From positions 248,001-312,000 of the forward strand of contig JAQSEB010000108.1 of assembly GCA_030063045.1 (NCBI GenBank): a stretch of DNA of 64,000 nucleotides, read 5' to 3'. Positions within the stretch are counted from its first letter, which is position 1. Each line of letters begins with the position of its first letter. The notes beneath the pieces were generated by a model. The model did no database searches and had not been told where the DNA came from. It was given only the letters and a program-made list of their open reading frames with translations. Made by a program: the position numbers and the translations under genes. Shown here piece by piece: positions 1 through 12,405 of this stretch. The stretch is from Pratylenchus scribneri. Taxonomy: Eukaryota; Nematoda; Chromadorea; Rhabditida; Pratylenchidae.

Positions 1-96
1 ATATACTAAATAACAATAAAATATGTTAATATAATAATTTAATAAAAATTATTTTTTTTTAACTCAAAAGTTCTTAATAAAATTCAAATGACTCAC

Positions 97-2700
97 CAGC
101 AAACATCATCGGTAATCTTATTCTTCCATAAGTTCTATGGCAATTATATCCAACATCATCCCAGCCAATGGGTATTCCAAGAAATAAAAAACCTCCTCGT
201 TTCAATATGCATCTAATTTTTTGGTAATCTTTCGGAATTGTAGTCCCAAAATTTTTTTTTTTTTGGATTTTTCTTCAAAAGTATAGAAGATGTATCTGTG
301 ATCCTTTTTGTCATATCTTATCATCTTGTATTGTAAGATAATGCCGACCTTTACCAAGAAAAGGCCAATTTGGAACCAAGGTCAATTTTCAAAATATTTT
401 TAAAATAGACATAGGTATTATAGCTCAATCTACGCGGCTCGCCGAGCTGAATTCAATGTTACTGCTTTTATTTGTAAATATTGCAATATAACCAAAAACC
501 AAGTTAAGTCCAAAAAATATTTGTCATGATAAGATATTTTGACTTTTAATTTGGTAGTAATTTAATATTTATAAATAAAAAATGGTAATACCAAATACCC
601 TAGGATTCCGATCGCAGAACTGCGTCAATTGAGCTATAAGATACCTATTTTAAAAATATTTTGAAAATTGGTTTTGGTCCCACCTTGGCAATATCTTGGT
701 AAAGTCGGCATTATTTTATCACAATGAAAAGATATGACAAAATGGATGCCAGATTCGTGTTCGATGCCCCTGAAAAAACGCAAAAAAAATTTTTTAAAAA
801 TCCGAAAAAAATTTTATGAGACCGCAATTCCGAAATACCTAATTTTTTGCATTTCCTTTATATCGCCAAAAGGATCAATTAGATCGCCATAACGACCGAG
901 GCCACTGTGTTCAATGCTCGAAAAACTTACAATGAAATCAAATTTCTCATTAAATCTAAAAAAAATATAAAAATTTCTAATAAACTACAAATTATATTAC
1001 GATTCCCAATTCTTGGCCAAATCTGTGGCCAACATAAAAGTGATGTCCGGATGTTCAATTTTAAGCTGTTGATAGTCAATTGTTGTAAGCGATTTGGCTC
1101 CATTTGCCAAACATAATATTTCCACCCATGGAGTTTGTGACCCAATTACGGCACCACTCTTTCCAGCAATGCTATGAAATTTGGTAGCATGATAAACAGC
1201 CACTACAAAAAATTACTCATTGAAAAATGTTGTTTATATAATTTGATAGTTTTTTTATTCGATTAATATTGTTATTGATTTATTATAATTGAAATTCTAT
1301 TGATATTTTTTCTTACATGAATCACTGTAGGAATACTTGGAGAATTGCTTTGCCTTGGCCTTATTGACTTCGTCTTCAATATGTTTTTTGCTCCACAACC
1401 TTTCTTTACTAAGTTTTTCAACATTAGAAGGTTCATTGTTGAATTTTTCATCGATAAAGCAATCAGACATTGTTGTATAGCCATTTAGGGTATAATTTGT
1501 ACGCAACAAATGCTTCGGATCACCATCCGCAGGAATATCAGCAACTTGTTGCCATTTTTGGAAAATCTAAATTATTTATTAATAGTGTAATTTATCTCAA
1601 AACTTTTTTCAAAAAATATTTTATAATATTATTTTTAGCTTATAACATGTATCTAGGGGTTTTAGATGATGGGGAATTTGAATATGGTATTAGTTTTTTA
1701 TTAAATAAATAGCTTGAACCGGTACAGGTTAAAAAACCGGTTTCGAAAAATTTGAACTTTCTAATTATCAGACAATTTGTAATCCATTCAGTGAGCCTCG
1801 ATGTGCAGAGAATGAATTTGCGATTGGTTAAAATTAAGGCAACTGAAAAAATTATTAGTTAATTATCTGACTTGTATGACTATAATGGCCATAACTTTTT
1901 TAGATTTGAATTTAATGAAAGACTGATGGCAGATTCATGCTTAGTAGCCCATCATATAATGTGTCATCTTAATCAAAAGTCTGGAAATTACTAAACCAGT
2001 TTATGAACTTATATTGGTTCAGGCAATTTGATTTATTGAAAAAATAACGCCATAATCAGATTCCACATCATCGAAAACTCATAGAAACGTCTTAAGAAAA
2101 ATAAATCAATAATTTTTTTGTGTGTGAGAAAAATTACACTATTACTTTTAGACCCTTGTCCCTTATGACTAATTTAAAAACTACTTCGAAATTCGAATAA
2201 GTATTTTATTTCGAATTTTCCTGATTAGTCAATTCTAGCCACTTTAAATTCAATTCAAAATTGGTGATAGAGAAGAAATTTTATTAATTAAAAATGAATA
2301 AATTTTAAATAATACCTGCGCACAACTTATTGCATTTGTTTCTTTTAATTTTGGAAAAATTTCATCTCCAAATTGTTCAACCATATATCCATGAGGATTG
2401 TATACATCTTTGGCCAATTGCTTTATAGTCACATTTCCTTTTGCCGTGTAAAATGTGCTAAAAATAATTTTGATTAATATGTCAAATAAATAAATAGAAA
2501 TATCATCACTTTTTTTTCTTTATTAATTATTTAGAAAATAAATATGCGTACCTTAATTGGCTTGATCCATTTAAATATATTGATCCATTGGAATATATAT
2601 AATATGCCATCATAAAAATAATTGAAAAATAAATTAAATAAAGTAATTCGGCGCGAAGAGGAATTATTCTCAAAATTTTCCTTCCATAATAAAATAACAT
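97..2700 (-). CDS. DUF268 family protein, single-pass membrane N-terminus (3' end off left edge)
   Basis: Six exons on the minus strand join in consistent phase: 2700-2552, 2457-2316, 1566-1317, 1202-1001, 955-839 and 212-97; a GTGAGT donor at 96 shows the gene continues off the window. About 325 codons are visible. The N-terminus is short and basic, followed by one hydrophobic segment (about residues 18-35), as in a type II membrane protein. Exons 4-6 carry the DUF268 signature: a GSQTPWVEILCLANGAK stretch, then SFSSIEHSGLGRYGD, then GIPIGWDDVGYNCHR and YGRIRLPMMFAG. DUF268 proteins occur in Caenorhabditis and other nematodes; the glycine-rich motif and SFSSIEHSGLG block resemble SAM-methyltransferase-like folds, but no activity is established. 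The gene is divergent from the Methyltransf_22 gene at 3458. Intron 5 (213-838) is built almost entirely from a foldback repeat. Confidence 0.88.
213..838. repeat. Foldback (inverted-repeat) element forming a whole intron
   Basis: Arms at about 226-430 and 632-838 are imperfect inverted copies. The outer ends share TTTCGGAATTG; further in both arms carry an A/T-run plus GGATTTTTC-like stretch, and the inner parts share ATTGAGCTATAA versus its complement. The right end begins at the splice donor (GTATTTCGGAATTGC on the minus strand) and the left end lies just before the acceptor, so the element and DUF268 intron 5 nearly coincide. A diverged relative of the terminal motif (CTTCGGAATTATGGTCC) occurs near 3599 in intron 1 of the next gene. 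Confidence 0.7.
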
Positions 2701-3457
2701 TTTTCTGAAAATAAATTTTGAAATATTTTTAAATATAGAACATTGTTCTCAAAACTAAAATATTCCTTTCCATAAATAAATAAAATTGCTATTATGTAAA
2801 TTGTTTTTAAATTATTTAAAAGAGATTGCATCTGATAAGCTATCATAAATTTTTTATTAGATTTTAAAATTTTTGTAATCTCATTTTTAATGATATAAAA
2901 ACAATTTACTTTATTGAGCTTTTTTAATTTTGGGGATAATAATAATATTGTGTCACGGACAAGGACAATCGGAAAAAAAGAGAAGGTCCGTGATTGGCAG
3001 TTAATAAAAAACTGCCAACAATGAAATGATCATAATCCCCTTCATTCCCCCCCCCCCCCCCCCCCCCCACTTGTTTATATTGTTTTCATCCCTCCTGGAT
3101 TTTCATAAATTAGCCACATCCGAACATTTTCCCGATAAACCATTCCAATTTTGGCCACTCTCATAAATATATCATTTCACTCATTTTGTCCGACCCTTAC
3201 ATTTTTTTGAATCTAAAATGTTGGCCCATTTAATCCTCCATTTTATTCATATTTTGCCCATTTTTTTGCTTCTTCATTCTATATTCACTTTTGCCCCGGA
3301 ATCGATACACTTAAAATTAAATGCTTAAATTTTATTCTAGTTTTTAAAAAACATGTAAAATCAAATTTTTATGAGTCGTAATGATTTAGAAGATAGAGCA
3401 ATTAATATTTATTAATGTAATTATTTTTAGTTGACAGAATAATTTTATCGTTTATCA
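2701..3457. promoter_or_regulatory. Divergent intergenic region with a 22-C tract
   Basis: This 757-bp gap separates the divergent starts of the DUF268 and Methyltransf_22 genes and must hold both 5' regions. It contains an uninterrupted run of 22 C at 3047-3068, striking against the AT-rich background, and a short inverted repeat nearby (ACTGCCAA/TTGGCAGT, 2994-3018). A TTATTTTTAG motif at 3421-3430, 28 bp before the plus-strand ATG, is a candidate trans-splice acceptor. No core promoter element was identified. Confidence 0.5.
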
Positions 3458-6406
3458 ATGTCAAACAAGTATAAAAATGAAATACTTTTTTATAAATTAT
3501 TAATAGCAATTCTTACCGCTATTACATTTATTCTCATTTTCAACGAACCGTCTCAATATCAGGTAAGTTTTTTTTTTAAAAAACAGATTTAACAATCCTT
3601 CGGAATTATGGTCCAAAAATTATTTTTTTAAGTTTACGGAATTATTTTGGAACAAATCAGCAGATATCATCTCTTCGTCTCAATATCTGGTAAAATTTAT
3701 AAAAAGATTTTTTGCTCGATCAAATCATAGCGAATAATTTTATATAAAAAAAAACTTCATTCAAATTATATATAATATTAAATATGAAATAATTTCCAGA
3801 AAAATAAATATGTTGAAATTCATACAAGCTATGCTAATGAACGCAAAACGTTATTGCATAAATACGATATAAATAATTTGTTTTTTGCTTTGCAAGTAGT
3901 CGAGGTAAAGTTTTGAGAATTTTTAACAAATAAAACTATGATTTAAAAATTAAATTTTATTATATTTTTTATATTGCATAAAATTTTTCGGTATTATTTT
4001 TTGTCACTAATTTTGGTATTAATATAATTTTTGATTTCCAAGAATCAGAAACCAGTTTTAGAACCAACAAAACTTATATGAATTTGTAAATCTAATCAAA
4101 ACACATCAAATGGTATATAATTGTCACAGTTTGGCTAAAAATAAAGAGTTTAAAACCAAAAATTATAAAAATGGTTTAAGCGGTTTAGGTGGTTTAACTC
4201 TTTTCTGTGCCAACCAAAACCTGACATTTTATATATCAATCAACTTGTTTGATGAGGTCGACAAATTGGTAATTGTAAAGTCCAAACCGGTTTCGGATAT
4301 ATTAGAATTCAAAAACTGTTTTAGTGCCAAAAAAGCATATTAATTATCAAAAAAATGTTTATTGCCAAGAAATTATTTATCATTATCAAATATTTATGTT
4401 TTATTCGAAATTCTTGAAAAATGATTTAATTTAAATAATATATTTATATTTTAATTAAATTAAATGAGATAAAATAACAATAATATTTTTGTATTTCAGG
4501 CAAATTGTCCTTTTCGAGTCAGATTAGGTGTTCTGACAGATGGCGGAAAATGGATTTGTAATCCAATGATTCTAAAAAATTCCAAAGAGTGCATTGTTTA
4601 TTCTTTTGGATTGAGCGGGGAGAGTAGCTTTGAATTTGCTTTAAGGAATGTCACTGAAACTAGATGCAAAATTCGTGCGATTGACATTGTAAAACTTTTA
4701 AATTTATCGGCAATTTTAGTAATTTGGCATTACGCATATTACCCGGTTAAAGAGTTAGGCAATTTGCAATTCACGCAATCCTATTTCCTAAACAAATTAT
4801 GATGTAATTCAGCATAGTCTATTTCGTTAATGAGATTACAATTTCAGACCAGCAGTATGATATTGACTAATAAAGTTAAATTTATTAAAATTAAACCGAT
4901 ATTTTATTTAATAATTTTATCCAAAAAACTTTAATACAGTTTTCTGAAATTGAAATTTTATCAACGAATTGAATTGATTAATCTATGTCGAATAAGCCGA
5001 CTCTCTCTCAATTTAAGTTTATTTTGAAGCCTAGATTATGCTAATTGAATTGTCCAATTCTTTTATATAAAATAGGTATTAAATTTAATATCAAATAATA
5101 AATAAAAATTTTCCATGAAAAAATTCATTAAATTTAAAAAATAATCCATTTTTTTATTCAGAATAAGCCACCAAATTACGAATCTTTGAAGACAATTGCT
5201 GATGTATTTATCACAAAAGTATCTGCAAAAACAAACACAACTACCCAAAGTACATCCTTCACCGATATTATTGGTCATTTTGGTGACAAGAGTATTGAAA
5301 TTTTGAAAATGGACATTGAAGGTAAAAAATAAGGAATTTTTATTTATAAATGGAAAATATTTTATTTATAAATGCAAAATATTTTATTTATAGATGGAAA
5401 ATATTTTATTTATAAATGGAAAATATTTTATTTTGCTAACAAAAATGCATTTTTTCGAGAGAAAATGCTTTTTGATTTCTATTAAATCAGAATCCAGTTT
5501 AAGATCTTAACAACCAAACACAATTTTGTAGAACCCATCGAGACGCATCGAATTATAGTATATGTATAATAATTAGTCATAGGTTGGACAAAATTAAAGG
5601 GTATTAAACCGTTTAAACCATATTTCCAGTTTTTGATTTTAAATTTGGTACTAATGGGATTGGCCTCTACATGGTAAGGGAAGAGGATGAAGAAAAAGAA
5701 GATGATGATGATTATGATGCTTAGGACTATCTTTCTTCATCATCTTCTTCTTCATTTTTTCTTCTTCTTCATTCTCTTCCTTTCCTATGTAGGGACCAAT
5801 CTCCATTAGTACCTTAAATTTTTAATTTTGGGTCAAAACCTAACATTTTATATATCAATCGATGAGCCTCGATGAGATCTACAAAATGGTATAAGGTTAG
5901 TATCTAAAATTGTTTTATGATTTATCAGAAATCAAAAGCTGTTTTGTCTAAAAAAGTATTTTTGTTTGCAAAAGGAAAATTTTGTCTGCAAAATAATATT
6001 AATCTTTTAAAATTTTGGCTTTAATTACTTAAAAAATTTGAAATTTTCGCCATACCAAATATTTCGATGAAAGAGTAGTTTATGTAAAGTTTTTGCAATT
6101 TTTAAATATTATATTTAATATTTAAATATCTTTAAATTATTGTGTTTTGAATTTAAATATTCAGGTGCTGAATTTGACATTATTGACCAGATTCTTGTGA
6201 TACCTATATGTCAAATTTCAATGGAAGTCCATAGTGAAGATGTGTCAAAAATTGTTGCATTATTGGAAAAAATTTCTCAACATGGCTTTAATTTATTTTC
6301 TGTCGAACAAAATCCCTATGCTAGACATTTGATTGAATACTCTTTCATACATGATAGTTGCATGGATAAATACGGTGCTTTTATGCTCGCTAAATATCTT
6401 TCTTAA
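3458..6406 (+). CDS. Methyltransferase-like (Methyltransf_22 / PF13383 type) protein
   Basis: Five exons in consistent phase: 3458-3562, 3800-3904, 4500-4688, 5162-5321 and 6165-6406, giving about 266 residues. Residues about 11-28 are hydrophobic, so this is probably a type II Golgi/ER membrane protein. Exon 3 carries LGVLTDGGKWICNP followed by CIVYSFGLSGESSFEF; exon 4 ends with IEILKMDIEG, completed by AEF in exon 5. These are the glycine-rich and DIEGAE-type motifs of Methyltransf_22 (METTL24-like) proteins, which are expanded in nematodes. Family function is poorly known; activity here is inferred only. Start chosen because it supplies the membrane anchor and follows a TTTTTAG acceptor-like motif. 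Introns 2 and 4 contain family-A foldback repeats and intron 4 a 22-bp tandem repeat. AATAAA-like signals lie about 180 bp after the stop. Confidence 0.85.
4045..4335. repeat. Foldback repeat family A (copy in Methyltransf_22 intron 2)
   Basis: Inverted arms read ATCAGAAACCAGTTTTAGA at the left and the complement near TCCAAACCGGTTTCGGAT at the right, around a centre with repeated GGTTTAA. The arms match copies near 5485, 25675, 57300 and 61350, which carry the family hallmark GACGCATCGAT/GACGCGTCGAT and AAAATGGTATAAGG. An ORF of 77 codons inside is a by-product of the repeat. Confidence 0.6.
5341..5432. repeat. 22-bp tandem repeat, about four copies
   Basis: A unit of the form ATTTATAAATGGAAAATATTTT is repeated four times with one- or two-base variation (GCAAAA, AGATGG) just after exon 4 of the Methyltransf_22 gene. 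Confidence 0.85.
5485..5955. repeat. Foldback repeat family A with GAA/TTC-rich centre
   Basis: The left arm contains ATCGAGACGCATCGAAT and the right arm ATCGATGAGCCTCGATGAG followed by AAAATGGTATAAGG. The centre (5670-5790) is itself palindromic: a GAAGA-rich half and a TCTTC-rich half. It sits in intron 4 of the Methyltransf_22 gene. A single family-A arm also lies at about 6620-6715. Confidence 0.7.
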
Positions 6407-6879
6407 ATTCTATTCAATTTTTCCTAGATGTCCAATTTCTTCTTCCCTTAAAAATATTGTTATTGACCTTTGCTTCTTTTTAACTCTTATTTATAAATTG
6501 ATTACATTATAAAATTCTTAATTCCTTTATTATTTATTAATAATTTTCATTAATTTTTTAATAGAATTTGCGTTCTTTTATAAATAAAAATTAAAAAATA
6601 TAATTGTGAAATTTTTATATCATTCGATGTTTTTCGATGAGATCAATTACTATTTAAAAGTTTTCCGATTTCTGATTGATTTATTAGAAGTCGAAAACTA
6701 ATTTTGAAAACACCATGTCGTGAGAATTAAGCTATGCAGAATAAAAATTGATAATCAAGTCAAATTTACTAATTAATTCCTTTCCATACATTTTCTTAAT
6801 GGGTGGGTAATATTTAAAATTAAAATAAATTGTAATACCTAAATAATATATTGAAAACGAAGAAATTATGTAAATGATT

Positions 6880-7454
6880 CAGGGATGCCAATAATACCAG
6901 ATTTTTCAGTCATATTCCAGAAATTTGATATCACGGCCAGAATTTTGCTAGAATTTTGTCCATGACAGATTTTTATTATTTTTTCACAATTTGACAAATT
7001 TTTAAATTTTTACTATAAATGAGCAAATTTGGCTTAAATTTTTTGCTGCTCGGACTATCCCCATTACCTTTAGTAATTTTTGAGAAATTTTTTCTCTGCG
7101 ATTCCATTTTTTGATAAATTTTCTCACGAGAGGAAATTAAACTTATATTTCACTACCCGAAATTCAATCAAATTATAAGTTAGTTATGAAGAATAAAAAA
7201 TTTTTATTTAAATTGTTTTTTATGCTTTTATGCATGCCAGATTTTTTGCAAGATTTTTGTAAGCCAATATAAATCTATATTTAATTTATTATTAATCAAA
7301 AATGGCCGAACAGCGAAAAATTTTACTCATTATTAGTAAAAATTTAAAAATCTTGCAAAAAATGGCACAGATAAAATTTTGGCAAAATATTTAAAGTGGC
7401 CCCAAATTTCTAGAAAATTCATGAAAAATATGGTATTATGGCCCGGCACCCCTG
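6880..7454. repeat. hAT-like foldback MITE (family G)
   Basis: The left end is CAGGGATGCC and the right end is the complement of CAGGGGTGCC, the short CAGGG-type terminal inverted repeat typical of hAT non-autonomous elements. Sub-terminal sequence is also inverted (ATAATACCA near both ends). No transposase ORF is present and I could not find a clean 8-bp target duplication. Confidence 0.6.
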
Positions 7455-7606
7455 AGATGGTATTAATAAATGGCAAAATATAAAACAGAGATGATGAATT
7501 CCCTGATTTCGGGAATCCAATAATTCTCATTTTATGACAAAATATAAATTTAAAATTATTAAAATCAATGGGCAGAGACAAAATGCAAACATTTTTGATA
7601 CCTTAC

Positions 7607-7762
7607 TCTCTCATATAAATTGTTCGGATGATCAAAATCATCCGTACATAAAAAATTATCAATCCAAATGCAAATCCCACACATCTGCCTGTTAGGAGAG
7701 GGCCCAAATTTCATTTCATCGAATTTCCAATTTTCTGGTGTAAAAAGGCAAACTATTCTCAT
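7607..7762 (-). CDS. Possible exon of an unidentified protein
   Basis: A 52-codon open stretch from ATG 7762 to a GTAAGG donor (gt at 7606-7605) is preceded by an acceptor-like TTCTTAG. It encodes three cysteines and an acidic patch (TDDFDHPNN). Codon use looks like that of real exons nearby, but I found no convincing next exon before the family-G repeat, so it may be a gene fragment. No homology recognised. Confidence 0.25.
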
Positions 7763-8096
7763 TTCGTACCTAAGAATTTGGATGGGTTCGAGAAATTTTT
7801 GCTTTTTGGGATTTATCAGTTCATTTTAGATTTTTAAATTGTTGGCTTTATTAATTTCGCTTTTCAAAAAAAAAGCATGAATACAATATCATATTAAGCA
7901 ACTTTGGAAATGTGTTTGATTCCTTTCTCCATATTTTCAACAATATAAATATTCCCAAGAAATTTTATCAAAAATATTATTGAATTATTATTTAATTAAC
8001 AATCGAATTGGGTGAATAATTATTTAATTGACCATCTGGTGCTTTTTTGTGTGTTGGCGCAATTTCTTCTTTTTCTTTAGCGCACATTCCTCGAAT

Positions 8097-9319
8097 TCAA
8101 AACAATACATTGATCATTGTCATCAAGAAATATGAAAATGTGCCAAATATGGCCATGATGAAGACGCTGCCAAAATTGCTACCACCTTTATTATGAATAT
8201 CGCCTGAAAATTTTGGAGAATGACGATTTTTTTCAAATTATCACTTTTTATTAAAAGATAAAAATTTTAGGAACTTTTTTCATGTAATTTATGTACCAAT
8301 TTGATTTTGACAATTAATTTTAAATTTAAAAAAATTATGAATAAATTTTATTTTCGATTTGCGCAGAAAAGGTCATAAAATATCTTTAAAATAATTTTAC
8401 AATTTAGAGTAGAAAAAAATATGTACAAAAAATTTTTTCATGCTATATTATTTTAAGTTCATACTCATATATAAATTTATTTCAAAACAAAACCCATTTT
8501 TTATTCGTTTTTACTTCCGGAGCCCTGCTGCTGATCTTGTTGTTGTCCCACAAATGGTTTCCAATCCACCGTATTGCAAAGTTCCGTAGGGCAAATGCCG
8601 CATTGTGTGCAATTTTGATAAAGCGCATCTTCGCACGGTTTATGTCGGCTATTATCATATGCACATGTATATAATTCTGAAAAAAAAGGTAAATTTTTTT
8701 AATATGAGGAAATTATTTTTGGATATTATAAAAATTAAAATAAGTAAAAATACACAATTCCAAAGCTAGTTTCCTGGTAGATTTTATTAAAATAATATTA
8801 AATAAAATTCCAAGTTTGGATATAAAAATTTATTAAAAAATAAAATAAATCGAAAATATTTTCTGTTCAAAATTTATACTATATTTTGAAAATAATTTTT
8901 TAGTCTATTATAATTTTAAATTAAAAATAAAAATTTAATTTTATAATTGCGATTTTTTAATGAAAAATAATTAATCAATTTTTTGATTGGCCAACCCTAA
9001 GCTTTTATTTTAATTTTCGCCAACATTTTATCAATTTTTCCATTTTTTCTTTTAATTTTGACTCAGAGAAAAATTCCGAATCCGAACTCAAAATCTATTT
9101 ATAATAAATACCATGTTCTCCGCAAACATATTTGAGGCAATAAATTTGGTTCGCATCCCCGTCAACAGGGCAGTCCCATGGATACGTATAATCAACAAAA
9201 TTCCAATCTTTATCACGGTTGGAATAACATTGGAATGCAGAAATTAGGCTGAAGTTGAAGCAAAGCAGAAAAATACCAAAAACTAATAATGAAGACAGTA
9301 AATAATTTTCCACCTTCAT
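8097..9319 (-). CDS. Secreted/GPI-anchored ten-cysteine Ly6/TFP-like protein
   Basis: Three exons: 9319-9112, 8676-8515 and 8203-8097, all in phase, 158 residues. A signal peptide spans about residues 1-28 (LLVFGIFLLCFNFSLISA). The mature part begins FQCYS and contains ten cysteines, ending CPTELCN, the closing Cys-Asn signature of three-finger (Ly6/TFP) domains. A short Gln-rich spacer follows (QQQDQQQGSG), then a hydrophobic tail in exon 3 (FIMAIFGTFSYFLMTMINV) running to the stop, typical of a GPI-attachment signal. Exon 2 read alone hits a stop soon after; using the GTAAAA donor at 8514 instead adds the tail and keeps the frame, supporting this model. Such proteins are numerous in nematodes and mostly uncharacterised; function is not predictable here. 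Confidence 0.8.
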
Positions 9320-10540
9320 TGTAAAAAAAGGTTTTTGTACTTCTAAAAATTTAAAGAAAATAATTTAAATATTAAATTGAAATAATATTTAATTAATACA
9401 TATAATTTTGAAAAAAGTAAAATTCATATATTATTTTTTTATTAAATTATGGAAAAATAAAAAAATATAAATTTTGGTTATGATGATTATTGTTGATGAA
9501 TTGCCTTTAACTATATTTTTTTTAAATTATTTTTGAGATGAATGATTCACAATTCACTTTTCATTCGTCATTTTCGGTAAAATTTATTGACAGACAGATT
9601 CAAAAATAGCTATTGATTCATCAATTCTATACAAATTGTAAATTAAAATAATGAAGAAAGATTGAGGCATTTTGACCAAATTTTCCCATCTTATAGAAAA
9701 ATTCATTTTTGTAATTTTAACGGTGTAAAGAAAAATTAATAATATCCAAAAAGATAATTGAATTTAATTAATATTATTAATTTTCTCGTCTTCAGTATGA
9801 AATTTTTGATTAATTTTTTTCATTTCCAAATCGTTTTTCCCATTTTTTTTTATAACAAAATTTTTCATTTCAATCAATATTGGAATTTAAAATCCAAGAA
9901 GAATTGAATCATTGTCGATTGATATTGGTTGGCATTTGATTCCTCTATTTCTGCTTTTCCTTCTTCTTTCTTCATGTTGTTTAGCCAAATGATTCATTAA
10001 AATAAGCTTTTTTTATTTCTATTGCGAAAAATTATAAATGTGTTTCAAAAAAACTAAAACAATTCATTCAGGAATCAATACTAATTTATCTTGTATTTTT
10101 ATTATCATTTAATGTCCATTTTATTAGATTTTTCCATAATTAAATAAATTAAAATCCTAATTAATTTTTTAAATGTTCTTTTATTCGATATTTTTTTTTT
10201 GAATTTATAGGCAGATAAATAAAATAAATTTAATAAATTAAAATATATCAATTTTTATATATAATTTATAGATAAATTAAATAATTTTATGCTTCAATTT
10301 TCTTTCTTATATTTTTTATATCTATTAAAAATTTTTGACAATAATTATAAAAATTAAAAATTTATATCTCAATTAATTTTATAAAATTTTTAATTTCCAT
10401 AAGTTTCTGATTATAATTGTTTATCGATAATAAAATATACCTCCCAATTATCCCTTAATATTTTTTGCCCATGACTTTTCACTTTTTGTCCATAAAATGT
10501 TAAATAAATTATCATAATATTTCCCATCTTTTCTTTTAGC
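9320..10540. other. Intergenic; 5' flank of the two-TM gene, duplicated at about 13.02-13.39 kb
   Basis: No coding exon seen. From about 9820 the sequence is a diverged copy of 13020-13390: both contain GAATTGAATCATTGTCGATT, a GGTTGGCATTT stretch, a TTCTTC-rich part and ATGATTCATTAAAA. This is the upstream region of the two-TM gene, so the duplication included its promoter. TTTTCTTTTAGC directly abuts the ATG at 10541 and could be a trans-splice acceptor. Confidence 0.6.
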
Positions 10541-11937
10541 ATGTCTTCCGAAAAAATACGCAAAAATATTAAATTTTGCCTCAAAACAATCGGGGGAATT
10601 TTATGCTTAATTTTATCCATTTTCATCATGTATTTGCCAGCCTATTTCATTTGCGGCAAAGACAACATATTCTGCCAAATTTCGGTCATTTTAATCATTG
10701 TCTTCTGCTGTTTCAATGTACTTTTATATGTTCTCGTCATCCTTTGTTGCATTGTAGTGGGAGGTAAAAATTAATTTATGGGCTAGGGATTACCTTTATT
10801 CAAAAAAATAAAAGTTGGGAAAATCATATAAATCCTATTCCCATTTATTTTACCATCTTTTTGGGTGAAGATTGGATTTCCGCAATTTTTCAATAATATT
10901 GAAATATTTTTTTGACAATCTATTTAGGGTTGTTCATAGTTGGTTTCGGTTCGGTTCAAGAAAAAGAATGCAATTAAAAATAAAAATTGTAAATTTTTTC
11001 TCAAAAAAACGAAAAATAGAAGAAGTCATAAAAGAAAATCACCATTTTTTCAAAACCGAAAACCAGGTTTTAATACCGACACTTTTGTAAAACCGACATT
11101 TAATCACCCTAATCCTATTAATGCCAAGATATCAACAATAACTATGGTAGTGTTTGGAAATTTGAGGAAAAGGCAATGCCCGAGGACAATGTCATCAATT
11201 CTCTTTCATTAAACAATCTCATGATAAATGGAGAAAAAGCAACAACAATGATCGATGCCGAGAGTGGCTCATCCACAAAAGCAGACAGAGGTATTATTCC
11301 AATCAATTTGGTAGTAAACCATTTTTATTTCTCTTTAAAATTAAATCATTTTTGAGGCCGGTTTTAAGTTAAGAATCAATTAAACAAAATATTAGATTAA
11401 TTTTGGTCTACTAAATTATATAATAAAATCCTAACACCCATTAATACCAAAGGTGTCAGCAAGGCCAAGAGTGTTGGGAAAAATGAGGATATGATTATGC
11501 CCGAGATCAATGTAATCAATTTGCCTTCATCAAACAACACCAAAAATAATGAGCAGAAAACAACAACAATGGACAAAGAAAAGAGCGGCCCATCCACAAA
11601 TGCAACAGGTTAATTAAAAATTAAACCAATTTTATTGTTGTTCTGATCATTTTAAAGATAAAAAATTGGGAAAAGTTTAAGTCAAAATTAATTTTTATTT
11701 AAATTAAAAAACAAAAATTGCCTAGGTTTTCATCTAATAAAATAATATTAAAATTTGAATAATTCGCATTATTAAGAAAAAAAAAGAGTAAAATTCTACT
11801 AATAATAAATTTTTAACAACTTTTGAATACAATTTTTCTAATGACATAAATTTTTATTATTTCTAGTTATGTCTGTCAATTCTCCTCAAGAGATAATTAA
11901 TGGCAGTGATTGTAAAGAAGACGAAAAAACATTTTAA
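10541..11937 (+). CDS. Two-TM protein with internally duplicated hydrophilic tail (intact copy)
   Basis: Four exons, 10541-10763, 11129-11290, 11453-11608 and 11867-11937, join in phase to 203 residues. Exon 1 encodes two hydrophobic segments (about residues 17-36 and 46-71) separated by a short loop with FICGKDNIFC. Exons 2 and 3 are diverged duplicates of each other: each has MPE-x-N-V-I-N then a Ser/Asn-rich part and a GS/GP-ST ending. Exon 4 adds a short acidic tail. No family recognised. This is the only complete copy in the window; relics lie at 13393, 23345 and 32435/33070. The 3' flank with TTTATGGCTTTAATAAATAT is shared by all copies. Confidence 0.65.
10924..11113. repeat. Small foldback repeat in intron 1 of the two-TM gene
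   Basis: Ends TTTAGGGTTGTTCATAG and CATTTAATCACCCTAAT are inverted (TTAGGGTTGTT versus TTAGGGTGATT), with inner GGTTTCGGTTCGG against AAACCGAAAACCAGG. Two overlapping ORFs here are incidental. Confidence 0.5.
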
Positions 11938-12405
11938 GAATTTGGAAAACATTATGAAAAGAAGATTGGAGACGAATATAAAAATAAATTGACAAGCAAT
12001 TTTTTACTTTCAATAATATTCAACAATATCTGATCCATAAAATTTTTATTATTTAAATAAAATTTATGGCTTTAATAAATATCAAATTACATTTTCGCTA
12101 TTTGAATCGAATCAGCAGAACTCGACAAAAATAGAAACTCACAAAATTGAAAATAATTGATAAATGATAATCTTCAATATATTTTTATTTCTCCCAAAAA
12201 TCTTTTTCCAATAAAAAAAATTTCTCCAATTGTCTTTTTCCCACAAAAAATGTTTCTCCCACTGATTTCAAAAGTGGGAAATTTTAATTTTTTAACAGAC
12301 GAAAAATCAATGGACTTAAAATTAAACTAATAGTGAAGAATTAAAACTCTAATAAATTTTTTAAGGCTAAGCTTATAAGCTTCAAGGCCATTTCATAAGA
12401 TAAAG

